Source of the DNA: Paragorgia papillata
Lineage: Eukaryota; Cnidaria; Anthozoa; Scleralcyonacea; Coralliidae
Length of the DNA: 64,000 nt
Assembly (NCBI GenBank): GCA_035771165.1
Contig: JAWNZC010000419.1
Span: 3,689,001-3,753,000 of the forward strand
Direction: 5' to 3'
Shown here: piece after piece, positions 54,161-64,000 of the stretch
Numbering within the stretch: the first letter of the stretch is position 1
Layout of the letters: each line of letters opens with the position of its first letter
Translations under genes and position numbers: made by a program
Notes under the pieces: model-generated
Told to the model about the DNA's origin: nothing
Database searches by the model: none
Seen by the model: the letters and a program-made list of their open reading frames with translations, nothing else

Positions 54161-55164
54161 CGCAGACTTTTGACACTTTAATAGATATAGGTTTTGTTCG
54201 AATGAGGCCAAAACTGCGGCTGTTAAAAACTTGTAAACAACTGTATCAAATCGTTAATAATTCATGACGAAAATTCAAAAGAAATGAATGTTTAATCAGC
54301 ATCTTTAACTACGGATAAAACATTGATTAATAAAACATCAAGGTTTTATCAAAGTTAATAGGCACTAGTGCCTCAAATTGAGCTTTTTCTGACTGTAAAT
54401 GATCTTATCTCACCTTTCCTACGACTCTTAAACAAAGTGTTCATTATTGACACTTAGAATTTGATAAGTAAGTTAAAATATTCGCGTCCGATCTTTATGG
54501 GCATCTACAATGGCTCGCCTTCGGCTCGCCATTATAACGATCACTATATATCACTTAATATATTAACTATCACTTACATGTAAAAGGTCTTTTATTATCT
54601 AAGCGTCCGTCATCAACGACAGCATCATCATTAGTCTCAATATGCTGAAGGGCAACTTTCTACGATTAAGTTTGATTCTTAATTAGTGTGCTAATATTTG
54701 AATGTTTATGTTTGCATGTATGGCGTGTAGTTAGTATGATATGAGGATATTGTCAGGCAATAGCAATAACTTTGAGAAATGAAAAGTATTTCACTTATTA
54801 TTAAAATAAGGGACTTAAAGTAAGCTATAAATGAAACTTAAGAATAAGATTGATATATATATATATTTAATTTATTATTGAGTCGGTTTTCTTTGTTCTT
54901 TGGAGGGCTTTATATCGCATAAAGCCCTTGAATAATAATTAGAAACGAAATGAAATGAAGAAAAAAACAAGGAAAATCTTTGTCCAAGGTGGAAAAAAAG
55001 ACAAAACTTTGTTGGAAAACCTCCTCAATAATAAATTAAGTCAATCTGCGCGTCCTCGGGTCTTTATATAGCATACATCCGTCGTTCTCGGGATTTATCT
55101 ATTACATAATTATATGCGTTAGTGTCGAAGTGGGTTCTGTATAACACTACTCATTATTCATTCA
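54161..55164. other. Spacer, 3' of gene 10
   Basis: It contains another CTCATTAATAATTCATGA-type foldback piece near 54245-54345 and array 3' flank. An inverted AATAAATTAAGT/ACTTAATTTATT-like pair lies around 54865-55040. No gene was recognised. Confidence 0.4.
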
Positions 55165-56115
55165 CTATTCGGTGTAGGCTGGAGGTAGATCTTGACTCAG
55201 AGGTTCTTGTGATGCAATATCTTGGTCTTTGAAATAAGGAGGGGGCGCATAAAAGAAATTCTGGAATTGGGATGGATTATTTTGAACAGTTTGGGTGTTT
55301 TGTAAAGCGACAACTGTTGAATCAGTTGGTTGGTTTATCACTTCTTGACCTTGTTGAGTTCGTCCACGCGATGCCGACGTCATGCCACGATATAAACAGA
55401 CGACAATAGCGATGGAGATGACGAGAGCAACAAGAACGCTTACAACAATAAGCCAAGAAGCTAAACCTTTGGTTACGTCCTTCAAACAATCTGACTTACA
55501 ATGGTTGCTTGAGCTACAGCATTCACCTGGTCCACCACAATCGCTATTCGAGTTACAAGGCTGGCCAACGCAGCCTCCTGAAACACAGAGAGGACTTTGG
55601 TAGGGATACCTTTGGTTACAACAGTAGTAGTTGTTTGTTGAATCACAATCCGAGTTAGAAGAGCATTTGGTACAACCTAACTTTGTACAATAGTTGCTTG
55701 AACTACAGCATTCACCTGGTCCACCACAATCGCTGTCCCGTTGACAAGACTGGCCAACGCAGCCGCCAGAACTACAGATATTAGTTTGGTTGTAATACCT
55801 TTGTGTACAGCAGTATTCATTGAAACGACAAGCGGAGTTGTAAAAGCACTCATTACAAGTTGACGTTGTACAGTACTTGCTCGAGCTACAGCATTCACCT
55901 AGTCCACCACAATCGCTATCCGAAGAGCAAAGCTGACCAACGCAACTAGATCTACATACGCGAGTTTGAAACCTGTATCTTTGTTTACAGCAGTACTTGT
56001 TAGAACCGCAATCTAAGTTCATATTACACCCGTCGGCTTCTACTTGAAGATTTAATTCGCTCAAGAAGAGAGCAACAGACAGGAGAACAGCAAAGGATAT
56101 GTTGAACGTAAACAT
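55165..56115 (-). CDS. Array gene 10: three-module cysteine-rich membrane protein
   Basis: The smallest intact member, 316 residues in one exon. The leader is slightly altered (LFLSELNLQVEA). Three modules follow. Module 1 has RSSCVGQLC, as in gene 4, so it lacks the GG before the sixth cysteine. Module 3 has CDSTNNYYCC and ends NHCKSDC, with the last segment shortened. The transmembrane segment is about 217-243. The tail (244-316) has two PPxY motifs (YAPPPYFKDQ, LPPAYTE) and stops at TAG one residue earlier than gene 9, losing the final Y. Otherwise it is close to gene 9. Confidence 0.87.
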   Translation of the reverse strand: MFTFNISFAVLLSVALFLSELNLQVEADGCNMNLDCGSNKYCCKQRYRFQTRVCRSSCVGQLCSSDSDCGGLGECCSSSKYCTTSTCNECFYNSACRFNEYCCTQRYYNQTNICSSGGCVGQSCQRDSDCGGPGECCSSSNYCTKLGCTKCSSNSDCDSTNNYYCCNQRYPYQSPLCVSGGCVGQPCNSNSDCGGPGECCSSSNHCKSDCLKDVTKGLASWLIVVSVLVALVISIAIVVCLYRGMTSASRGRTQQGQEVINQPTDSTVVALQNTQTVQNNPSQFQNFFYAPPPYFKDQDIASQEPLSQDLPPAYTE

Positions 56116-56210
56116 TGTTGACTAAGCTTCCGACAATGATATTCGTACTCGATAAGTATGCTCTATCTATAAGGCAACATGATTGGGGGGGGGGGGGGGG
56201 GGGGGGGGGG
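56116..56210 (-). promoter_or_regulatory. 5' block of gene 10 with G26 expansion
   Basis: The block is diverged: the CTAATAAATA element is replaced by CCTTATAGATAGAG. At the place where paralogues have a short G-rich run (GACTTGGGTGGGG in gene 8, CACTTGGGGGGAGG in gene 9), this copy has 26 consecutive G (56185-56210). Confidence 0.5.
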
Positions 56211-56449
56211 CAAAAACTGCTTGTATTTTCTTATATGTCGATTAGGGCTAATATACAGTGGTAAAATACCGTATAAATAATCTTTATTCTATTAAAACTA
56301 ATATTGTACTTGTAATAGCTAAAATGATATCATATTCAATATACTGGTTGATTTGAGTACTAATTTGAATTTATAATAAATTTCTCAAGATAATATATTT
56401 TAGCTTCTCTTTTGAATTGAAAGATGTTCGTTTTTCCGTAAGACTATTA

Positions 56450-56795
56450 GGCCCTGTTTACATGAAGCGGATCGAGTGTTCAATTCTGATGGAAACGAAT
56501 GGTTGAAGTCAATTATCCACGCAGTGGAGTGGGTTGACTTGAGATTCCAGGAAGGATCGACTTGAATGTCTCAATCTGATTCATCTAAACACGGTTTGAC
56601 TTGAAAATGACTTGATACGCATGAGTGAAGTCAGTGCGTGTCGTGCTAAATGGCAGACATGCATTGAGGGAAGCACAGAAAATAATGTTCCAAAACGGAA
56701 AGCAATGGTCCAAGCAGATCGGATTCTTGACTTCACTCGCGTTTTTTATCTGTGATCTGATTGGACTGCCAATCCGCTTCATGTAAACAGGGCCT
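56450..56795. mobile_element. GGCCCTGTTTACATG foldback, uninterrupted
   Basis: TIRs GGCCCTGTTTACATGAAGCG and CGCTTCATGTAAACAGGGCC enclose the same body as 31631-32305 but without the nested insert. Confidence 0.8.
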
Positions 56796-57004
56796 CCACA
56801 AGGACACTGCGCGATATAAGAATGTCCGCTGACCGGAGGCAGACTTATACGCTGGAATGTTCAGCTTATCCTTATGTATTTATAGCGTGGATTGTGGAAC
56901 GTGTCGTAAACCTATCTACAAGATAGTCTGGAGCTAGCCCCTTTACACACTGGAAAGCTAAGACATTATCTCAAGAAATCGTTTTTAGGCTCAACGCGTC
57001 CATG

Positions 57005-57213
57005 TAAAAACAATGAAATTCGAATGAAATTCGACGTTTAACCGCGATGTCGCATTTGCGTCGCATCACCGACGAAGTTAATTCGAATTAAATTCATTTA
57101 TTGTGAAAGGCCTATAAGGCCTACGCTAAACGTCGCACATACAATAGACGAATTTAACTTCGTCGGTAATGTGACGTAAATGCGACGTCGAGTTAAACGT
57201 CGAATTTCAATCT
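57005..57213. mobile_element. Foldback with AAATTCGACGTTTAAC arms
   Basis: AAATTCGACGTTTAACCGCG pairs with GACGTCGAGTTAAACGTCGA near 57190, and CGACGAAGTTAATTCG with its inverse. A relative lies at 62485-62760. Confidence 0.7.
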
Positions 57214-57303
57214 TCAATCTTTTTTTACTTGGACGCGTTTTGCCTGAAAACGATTCCTTAAAAACATGGCGCCAAATTGTCATAGACAGAAGAGATATAT
57301 TAT

Positions 57304-57681
57304 TAGGGACCTTACGATGCTAGGACGACGACGGCGGTTAAAAAGCAACATAAACTTTATAATTAAAAAAGGTCACGGCTAACTCACTATTATATTTGAT
57401 ATTTGAAGCTAGTTTAATGACTTTCAAAACGCCGCAGTACTGCTAAAAAGATTGTAGTGTCTGTATTGAGGTCAATCTTAAACAACAGTTCTCATCTTTT
57501 GGTCGTTGACGTCGTCCTGAAGACGTGAAAATGCTCTAAGTGGCGTTGTAGAAAGAACGAGGACGCTGTTGAGATTACTCTTGGGACTAAATATTATTCA
57601 TTCTCTTTGTTTTACAACTAGAATTATTTTGTTTAGAAGACGTCGTCGTTGAAGTTGCCGTCGTACTTCGTAAGGTCCCTA
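57304..57681. mobile_element. Foldback with TAGGGACCTTACGA ends
   Basis: TAGGGACCTTACGA and TCGTAAGGTCCCTA are inverted. A reversed relative occupies about 62792-63485 (GGACCTTACGAAGTACGATG). Confidence 0.7.
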
Positions 57682-57852
57682 TTATCTATTGTGTGACGTT
57701 CAGCGCAGGCCTCAGAAAGAGTTTTATTAAAGTAAATTGTCCGCTTTGAGTGAGTTGACTGTATTGAATATCAAGGCAATAGCAGTAACTGAGAAAAATG
57801 AAAAAATATTACACTTATTATTAAAATATAGTTGAAGTGGGTTCTGTATAAC

Positions 57853-58264
57853 CGGGTGTCCAGTGAAAACGTCCTCAGGTCAAAACGTCCTCACTTCTTC
57901 CAAACTGATCAGGGAACATATCAACATACATATACTACTCTATATAAGACTTATTAGTATATTTTTGACATTGACAAATACATTCTTCAAATGTTTCACG
58001 CCAGTAATCTGTTCTACTGTATAAAGCTGCAAGATCAGGTTGTTGCCAGTCTTTACTTGTATCAAATTTCCATTTTTATAGCAACACATAAATACAGCTA
58101 CAAAGTCTAGTCAAACGATACAATTTAGCCATCTAACTGCTTGAGGTATTCACTTATGTACGTTTCTTTAACTTTCAAATGAAGTCTGTTAATATACTGT
58201 ATTTATCTTTTTGACTTCTATGCCCCGAGGACGTTTTGACGTGAGGACGTTTTGACTGGTAAGC
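57853..58264. mobile_element. MULE-like MITE with 9-bp target duplication CTGTATAAC
   Basis: CTGTATAAC flanks the element at 57844-57852 and 58265-58273. Imperfect TIRs contain CCAGTGAAAACGTCCTCAGG and its relative TGAGGACGTTTTGACTGG. The 412-bp element lies in array 3' flank whose intact version is seen after genes 9 and 10. A 9-bp duplication fits Mutator-like elements; the class is inference. Confidence 0.7.
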
Positions 58265-58563
58265 CTGTATAACACAGTTTATCATTTCGTAGCACAAGAT
58301 TTAATGCCCAGCATAAAACACGAAATATAGCCATAGATAAGAGTATATATATTAACAAAAGGAACTAACGTTTCGTCGCATCGCGCAACATCATCAGAGT
58401 GAAGTAAAATATGTTTATCATTTAGTATTGGTGGTGTGCATCTTACGCCATTGTCGCCATGTTGGATGCATTTGACAAAAGTTTTCAGTCTGCAATTCTA
58501 ATTTCATCCAACATACGAAAATATCTTTGTCCTTCAAATCTCAAAGGATTGGTTGCACAGCAC

Positions 58564-59715
58564 CTATTCGGTATAGGCTGGGGGTAGATCTTGACTCAGC
58601 AGTTCTTGTGGTGGATCAATATAGCTTTCGAAATAAGGAGGGGGCGGATAATTCTGGAATTGGGATGGATTATTTTCAACAGTTTGGGTGTTTTGTAGCG
58701 CGACATGTGTTGAACCAGTTGGTTGGTTTCGCAGTTCATCTTGTTGAGTTCGTCCATTCCTTGCTGCCGCCTTGCCGCGATAGACTGAACGGACGACAAT
58801 GGCGATCAGGATGACGACAGCAACAAGAACGCTTCCAATAGTTACAGCGGTAAGCCAGGCTAAATCTCTGTCTTTAGAACAATCTGACTCACAATAATAA
58901 TAATAATAATTGCTTGAACTACAGCATTCATGTGGTCCACCACAATCGCTATCCCGTTGACAAGGCTGGCCAACGCAGCCGCCGTAACGACAGACAGAAG
59001 TTTGGTAGGAATACCCTTGAGAGCAGCAGTAGTAGTTGTTTGTTATATTACAATTCAAGTTGGAAGAGCACTCGTCACAATTTGATTTTGTACAATAGTT
59101 GCTTGAGCTACAGCATTCACCTGGTCCACCACAATCGCTGTCTGAGGTACAAGACTTGCCAACGCAGCCGCCATAACCACAGACATTGGTTTGCCAGGAA
59201 TACCTTTGTTTACAGCAGTGTTTGTTGTAACCACAATCCGAGTTGGAAAAGCACTTGTCACAATTTGATACTGCACAATAGTTAGTCGAGTTACAACATT
59301 CGCCTGTTCCACCACAATCGCTGTCCCATGTACAAGACCGACCAACGCAGCCGCCAGCAACACATACATTGGTTTGGTTGAAATACCTTTTTATACAACA
59401 GTACTCGTTGAAACTACAATCCGAGTTGGAATAACATTGGTCACAAGTTGACGTTATACAATGCTCGCTGGAACTACAGCATTCACTTGGTCCACCACAA
59501 TCGGTATGATAGGAGCAAAACTGGCCAACGCAGCTAGGTCTACAGACGCGAGTTTGAAACCTGTATTTTTGTCTACAGCAGTACTTGTTTATAGAACCGC
59601 GGCAATCTAAGTTATTACTACACTCGTCGGCCTCTACTTGAAGCTTTTTTTCGCTCAACAAGAGAGTAGCAGAAACGAAAACGACAAAGGATATGCTGAG
59701 CGTAAACGTATACAT
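58564..59715 (-). CDS. Array gene 11: four-module cysteine-rich membrane protein, most distal
   Basis: A single-exon protein of 383 residues and the most diverged intact member. The leader is MYTFTLSISFVVFVSATLLL then SEKKLQVEADE. Four modules are clear by GGxxECC (GGPSECC, GGTGECC, GGPGECC, GGPHECC), with a fifth partly merged first half (CNITNNYYCCSQ). Near the last module a (TAT)5 run (58895-58913) gives SSNYYYYYC where paralogues have SSNYC. The transmembrane segment is about 285-313. The tail has YPPPPYFESY and LPPAYTE, so both PPxY motifs are kept. Its 5' flank is unlike the others except for short pieces (ACTGAGCTTCC), so its promoter may differ. Confidence 0.83.
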   Translation of the reverse strand: MYTFTLSISFVVFVSATLLLSEKKLQVEADECSNNLDCRGSINKYCCRQKYRFQTRVCRPSCVGQFCSYHTDCGGPSECCSSSEHCITSTCDQCYSNSDCSFNEYCCIKRYFNQTNVCVAGGCVGRSCTWDSDCGGTGECCNSTNYCAVSNCDKCFSNSDCGYNKHCCKQRYSWQTNVCGYGGCVGKSCTSDSDCGGPGECCSSSNYCTKSNCDECSSNLNCNITNNYYCCSQGYSYQTSVCRYGGCVGQPCQRDSDCGGPHECCSSSNYYYYYCESDCSKDRDLAWLTAVTIGSVLVAVVILIAIVVRSVYRGKAAARNGRTQQDELRNQPTGSTHVALQNTQTVENNPSQFQNYPPPPYFESYIDPPQELLSQDLPPAYTE

Positions 59716-59825
59716 TTTTCACTGAGCTTCCAATAACGATTTGCGAAAAGCAACGTAAACAAACTCTGACAGCTGTATAATAGCAGGTTGTATTTTCAGT
59801 ACTAGAAACACGAGTGGGAGAGACG

Positions 59826-60126
59826 CATTGAACTATAAGAAGACTGGAACGATAACTCAGGGGGGGGGGGGGGGGATTTTGAAGCCAGTGCCAGTCCCTT
59901 TGCAGGTAGCTCCCGTGCTTCAAGTTACTTAATTTTCATCCTGCCATATATTTTGTTTGGGACGATAACAAATTACTCCAAAACAACGGATTGAAATACA
60001 TTGTTTTATACGTATGTTTTTATAAATAGCATTAGCTTCAATTTGATGTATAGTATAAGTTTCCTCGTTATTTTAAACTTTTTAAAATGTAGTAAATGTT
60101 CGACCATATTTCGCTGGGAAATAACA

Positions 60127-60130
<4 letters not shown>
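59826..60130. repeat. Near-identical copy of 22676-22970
   Basis: It starts CATTGAACTATAAGAAGACT and has G16 where the other copy has G10. It ends at AAATAACACTAA and joins a TA microsatellite (60128-60158). Only the left part of the foldback is present. Confidence 0.75.
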
Positions 60131-60161
<31 letters not shown>

Positions 60162-60631
60162 GGGCTATGTTAGTGCAACTAATAAACTTTGGACTCGTGA
60201 AGGCATGCGAATTTTCATTGTGAAATTTGGAGGTATAGAAAGGTTTATCAGAACATTTTGTATTGGTCTTTCAATATCAGTGGACTATTTGTGGACGTTA
60301 CGAGGCTTGGAACTTGATAGTTACGGGGCTTGGAACTTGATAGTGTTTAAGAATAATATAAAAGTACTGAAAATGTCTTAGTTTACAAATAGACATATTC
60401 GTTATCTTTACTATTTGTATATGTGTCAAAATCCATGTTTTCTACCTCATCTTGCTATAGTCTTGGTGTGCTAGTGTTTGGTATTCCTAGTACTTCCTAG
60501 TTCCAACTACACCAATCTATTAAAGCACGTAGAATCCGAATATGATGGGGGAAAAATTAATTGAAATTTTTTTCCGTTGATTTTGGGATGTTGAATCGAC
60601 GAGTTTTGTAGTATTTTTTATAAAAAGCCGT
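60131..60631. other. Unassigned spacer
   Basis: After the TA microsatellite comes AT-rich DNA with a short direct repeat (GGCTTGGAACTTGATAGT twice, near 60305-60345). No gene was seen. Confidence 0.4.
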
Positions 60632-60636
60632 GTTGT

Positions 60637-60719
<83 letters not shown>

Positions 60720-61115
60720 TGTTTTTGCCAACAGTGTATAAAGAATATTTATACCTACACACAAATAAATATATACATAATTAAACGACAGACAAACATG
60801 CACACATACAAACTAAAATTTAAGAGAAGTGACAAGGGTAGCCGCGACAGCATGTGCCAGTTACTGCGGTCCCGTATATAAATAGATTAAGAGGAAAAAC
60901 AAAAAAAAAAAGAAGAAAAAAGTTCAATTCAGATCAAAAGAAAAATAAATAAAGGAACGATGAAAATCCGCATAGTAAAAGCTGTTAAGTACAACAGCGA
61001 AGGTCACCAAGCAAGCTCCGGGCGGAGTTGCACTTGGGACAAATTGATCTCCATGACCGAGGATTATCTGGATCGTATGCACAGTCCGCCAGCGCGAGAG
61101 TGTAGTAAGATATAA
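60632..61115 (-). pseudogene. Retrotransposon 3' end with CPKC motif and (TAAA)n tail
   Basis: The minus-strand frame 61113-60985 reads YYTLALADCAYDPDNPRSW, then RSICPKCNSARSLLGDLRCC and a final T before TAA. It resembles the end of the stump at 16508-16859 (TWKAVCPKCSMVRNLTKF...CCY). The 3' UTR runs down to the (TTTA)n tract at 60632-60722, which is its tail on the minus strand. The 5' part is missing. Confidence 0.55.
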
Positions 61116-61606
61116 GTTGATTTTTAAAGTTGCAAGTGCACTGGCACTAGCAAGTGTGTGACGTGAATGGAGGAACGATTTTGCGATCCATTAAAGTATA
61201 AACACACTAAAAAAGCGTCAAATACTTTAATACATGCATGTGCGGTTGGAAACTTGCACAAGTCAGCACTGTATATTCATCATAAATCAGCTTTTCCTAT
61301 GATTTCAATCGTCCAGGTTCAACTGTTTACGTCACAGAGTTGCTAGTGCCAGACTCTTTATACAACACTGCTTTTTTTAGAATACTTCGTTAAAAAAAAA
61401 ATCAGAAATCAACAAAAAGTACGGTTTGCTTCAAATTTTTATCATCATATTCGTATTCTCCGTACTTTGGCGCATATAACTGAACAAGCCGGAAAAATAA
61501 TTTGCCTTGAGTTGACCTTTAAGAGTCTAAAGGGGCTATGTCACCCCATTTTTAACAATATTTACAGAAACAAAATTCTCCTAAAATTGCATAAAATCTC
61601 ATAAAA

Positions 61607-61717
61607 AGGGGATATTACACGGTTGCGAGAAGATATGGATTTTATGTTCGAGTGGCAATATATTGCTCTTGCCACGAGAACAAAAAATCCATATCTTTGA
61701 GCAACCGTGTAATGTTC
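61607..61717. repeat. Hairpin repeat
   Basis: ATTACACGGTTGCGAGAAGA and TCTTTGAGCAACCGTGTAAT, with ATATGGATTTT inside, form inverted arms around TGCTCTTGCCACGAG. It is non-coding. Confidence 0.75.
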
Positions 61718-62484
61718 TATTTATTATATGGACAATGAAATTATACGTGGAAGTGATGTTGATAAACTGAGTTTAATGCAAAAACTACAACCGCTTGACC
61801 TAAAACTTTTAGAAAATACAAATGAAAAATACAACAGCTTCTTCGAATACGTCATTTTACGTGAAAAACCTGAATTAAGAGAAGTTACTGGCTCAAATTT
61901 ACTTGATTCGAAACTTGTGGCGAAAGGCGTAAATTTTGACTTGTCGATATGTCACTCGCGAGCGTTACATACGAGAAATACGCCACTCGGTTCCCGGATG
62001 TAGTGAAATATGGATTCTACGAGTGTTTTAGTTGCTAGTAAAATACTCTTCTCCATACAATTTGTTTCTGTTTAACCAAGTATCTATTATTCTTCATTTC
62101 CATCAAACACTATACAACAAATAATCTTCTACTCCGTGTTTCGCCAAAGGAATTCAAATCAAAACGCTTATTAAATTCGAACTTCACAATGAACTTCGTG
62201 AACCTTCCATACCTAGTTCCCAACCTTCCAACAAATGTTGACAAACGAATTTCAAAAGCAAGCTGCAACTGACTATAAAAGTTCAGAAATCCTTCATAGT
62301 TGTTAGGCGACTCGTGTTTCAAAATCGAATTAAAGTATACAGCTTAAAGTTTGAAGTTTGCAGCTCAGAATTTCAACATAATTTAAGCTAAAAATATAGC
62401 ATGTCGTATGTAGCCCTTTTAATAAACATTCGTAAAGCATCCTGTTGTTTGTGTCGTGGCATAACCGTCCTTGTATTATCAGAT
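61718..62484. other. Unassigned spacer
   Basis: Short open frames at 61728-62003 (+) and 62110-62322 (-) have no recognisable motif and no supporting signals. I do not call them genes. Confidence 0.4.
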
Positions 62485-62760
62485 CTACGCTATAAACGTC
62501 GCACAATAGACGAATTTAATTCAGACGAATTTTATTCGAATTAACTTTGTCGGTAATACGACGTAAATGCGATGTCGAGTTAAACGTTTAATTCGACGCG
62601 ACGACAGTTCGTCGTGTAACTCGAACACGCATTATCGTCGTCGCAGACAAATGTAATTAATCGAGTTATACGTCGCAGTTTCGTCGAGTAAAATTCAAAC
62701 AATTAAATTCGTCTGAATTAAGTTCGTCTATTGTGCGACGTTTTATGTGCAGGTCTCAGT
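62485..62760. mobile_element. Foldback with CGTCGCACAATAGACGAATT ends
   Basis: AACGTCGCACAATAGACGAA at the left and TTCGTCTATTGTGCGACGTT at the right are inverted; internal GACGAATT...AATTCGTC blocks repeat. It is related to 57005-57213. Confidence 0.75.
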
Positions 62761-62791
62761 AACGAAAGCGGCGGAATCACTTTCATTATTA

Positions 62792-63485
62792 TGGACCTTA
62801 CGAAGTACGATGGCAACTTCAACGACGACATCTTTTAAACAGAATAATTCTAGATGCGAAACAAAGAGAATGAATAATTTTTCGTCTCTAGGGTAATCTT
62901 AATACCGTCCTTGTTCTTCACTCAACGCCACTTGGAGCATTTTCACGTCTTCAGGACGACGTCAACTCACCAAAAGATGAGAACTGTTGCTTGCTCTGTG
63001 TTGCTTGCTCTAGCTGTGTTGCTTGCTAGCTTCGTATATCAAATATAGTAGTCAGTTACCTTAGCCGTGACATTTTTTTAATTATAAAATTTATGTTGCT
63101 CTTTAACCGCCTCTTTAACAAAGCGAGGCTAAGACAACATTTTCACCGTCAATTTCATCTGCGGTATTAAACCTGAAGGAGCTAGGTAACTCTTTTCAGT
63201 GGAAAACTGCACTGACATACCCGACAGAACTGATTCGGAGTAGGAGCATTTCGAGGTCTTCCTAAGCGCGATTTTATTATTTTCTCCGGAGTAGCAGTTG
63301 CACTACCCAGCGCGCTCATCCCTCAACCGGTGACAATGGCAATGATTTCCTCGCTTTATTTTTTCTCGCCTCTCGCGCGCGCTCCACCGGCGCCCTCTCA
63401 AGCCTCTTTCCGCTGCCCCTCTCAGCCCTTTCCCCCAGAACAGAACGCCAGGCTATCGTCGTCCTAGCACCGTAAGCTCCCTACT
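62792..63485. mobile_element. Foldback related to 57304-57681, with extra interior
   Basis: GGACCTTACGAAGTACGATG at the left and TCGTCCTAGCACCGTAAG at the right mirror the relative; CACGTCTTCAGGACGACGTC is shared. About 350 bp (63115-63460), including a GC-richer stretch, is unique to this copy. Confidence 0.6.
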
Positions 63486-64000
63486 GATAATGCAAAGACG
63501 GTTATGCCACAACACAAAGAGCAGGATGCTTTGTGTATTTGCTAGAAGGCCTTAGTATTAAAGCCAATTTATACCTTTTACTGTCTCATCGTATGTATGT
63601 AATTATGGGCAAAAAGAGCACTCAAAACGTGAAACACACAGTGTGCAATTACAGAAGTAAAGAAATCAATTCTACATGGATTCAATTATGAAGCATGAGT
63701 TCCCTAACAACTTTGAAGTAGTTCTGAACATTGAAGGCTTTAAACGTTTTTGTTATATTATTACCAAGAAAAGATACTTGCGCTTTCAATTCCAATTAAG
63801 TGTACCCTACTTCTTAGAATTGAACACAGCTTAACAGTTCCTTTTGTAAACACGGCAACAGAATCAGAGTTCATGCTGTTCTATTATTAGTAAAATTATA
63901 TTATATACATAGATATACTAATCATATCTGTTGACGTGGTTTAATAGTTAGTGGTTTAATAGTAAGAGCGCGCTCTATCAATCGATTTCTAATCATATAT
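63486..64000. other. Unassigned right end
   Basis: AT-rich DNA with no recognised gene or repeat. The last 70 bp contain a short direct repeat GGTTTAATAGT. Confidence 0.4.

Noticed and set aside
61728..62322. Two small open frames as genes
   Set aside because: No motif, splice signal or neighbour context supports them; lengths are within chance for AT-rich DNA.

Overview
The window is metazoan genomic DNA, most likely from an anthozoan cnidarian and probably a stony coral. This is inferred from the overall look: AT-rich, intron-poor here, packed with small foldback elements, tRNA-derived SINEs and non-LTR retrotransposon stumps. No host housekeeping gene is present to fix the species.

The main content is a head-to-tail array on the minus strand, from 13.5 to 59.7 kb, of eleven related loci. 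Each intact copy is a single-exon gene for a type I membrane protein: a signal peptide, three to six modules of about 60 residues with up to 12 cysteines each, one transmembrane helix, and a proline-rich cytoplasmic tail that usually carries PPxY motifs. Eight copies are intact (13570-15075, 18957-20030, 32779-33948, 36503-37669, 47485-48816, 51288-52625, 55165-56115, 58564-59715). Two carry frameshifts (23524-24766, 27433-28786) and one is a truncated pseudogene (45515-46001). Most copies keep the same 5' block of about 80 bp with a TATTTATTAG element, so each duplicated unit seems to carry its own promoter. Flanks outside the genes are also shared between neighbours, so the array grew by tandem segmental duplication.

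Region by region: 1-3.3 kb is stacked foldback elements and a SINE. At 3.9-4.3 kb is a candidate two-exon gene for a small secreted, Arg-rich, dibasic-cleaved peptide. At 5.2-12.9 kb lie retrotransposon remnants with microsatellite tails. From 13.5 to 59.7 kb is the array, its spacers filled with nested foldbacks, a solo LTR, SINEs, minisatellites and, at 38.8-42.8 kb, a 4-kb TIR transposon that accounts for the one unusually wide gap. From 59.8 kb to the end are repeats and one more retrotransposon stump.

Mobile elements have changed the genes directly. A Harbinger-like terminus supplies the last codons and stop codon of three paralogues. A solo LTR separates the first gene from its conserved promoter block. 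The function of the family is unknown; a variable surface receptor or adhesion role tied to WW-domain proteins is inference only.
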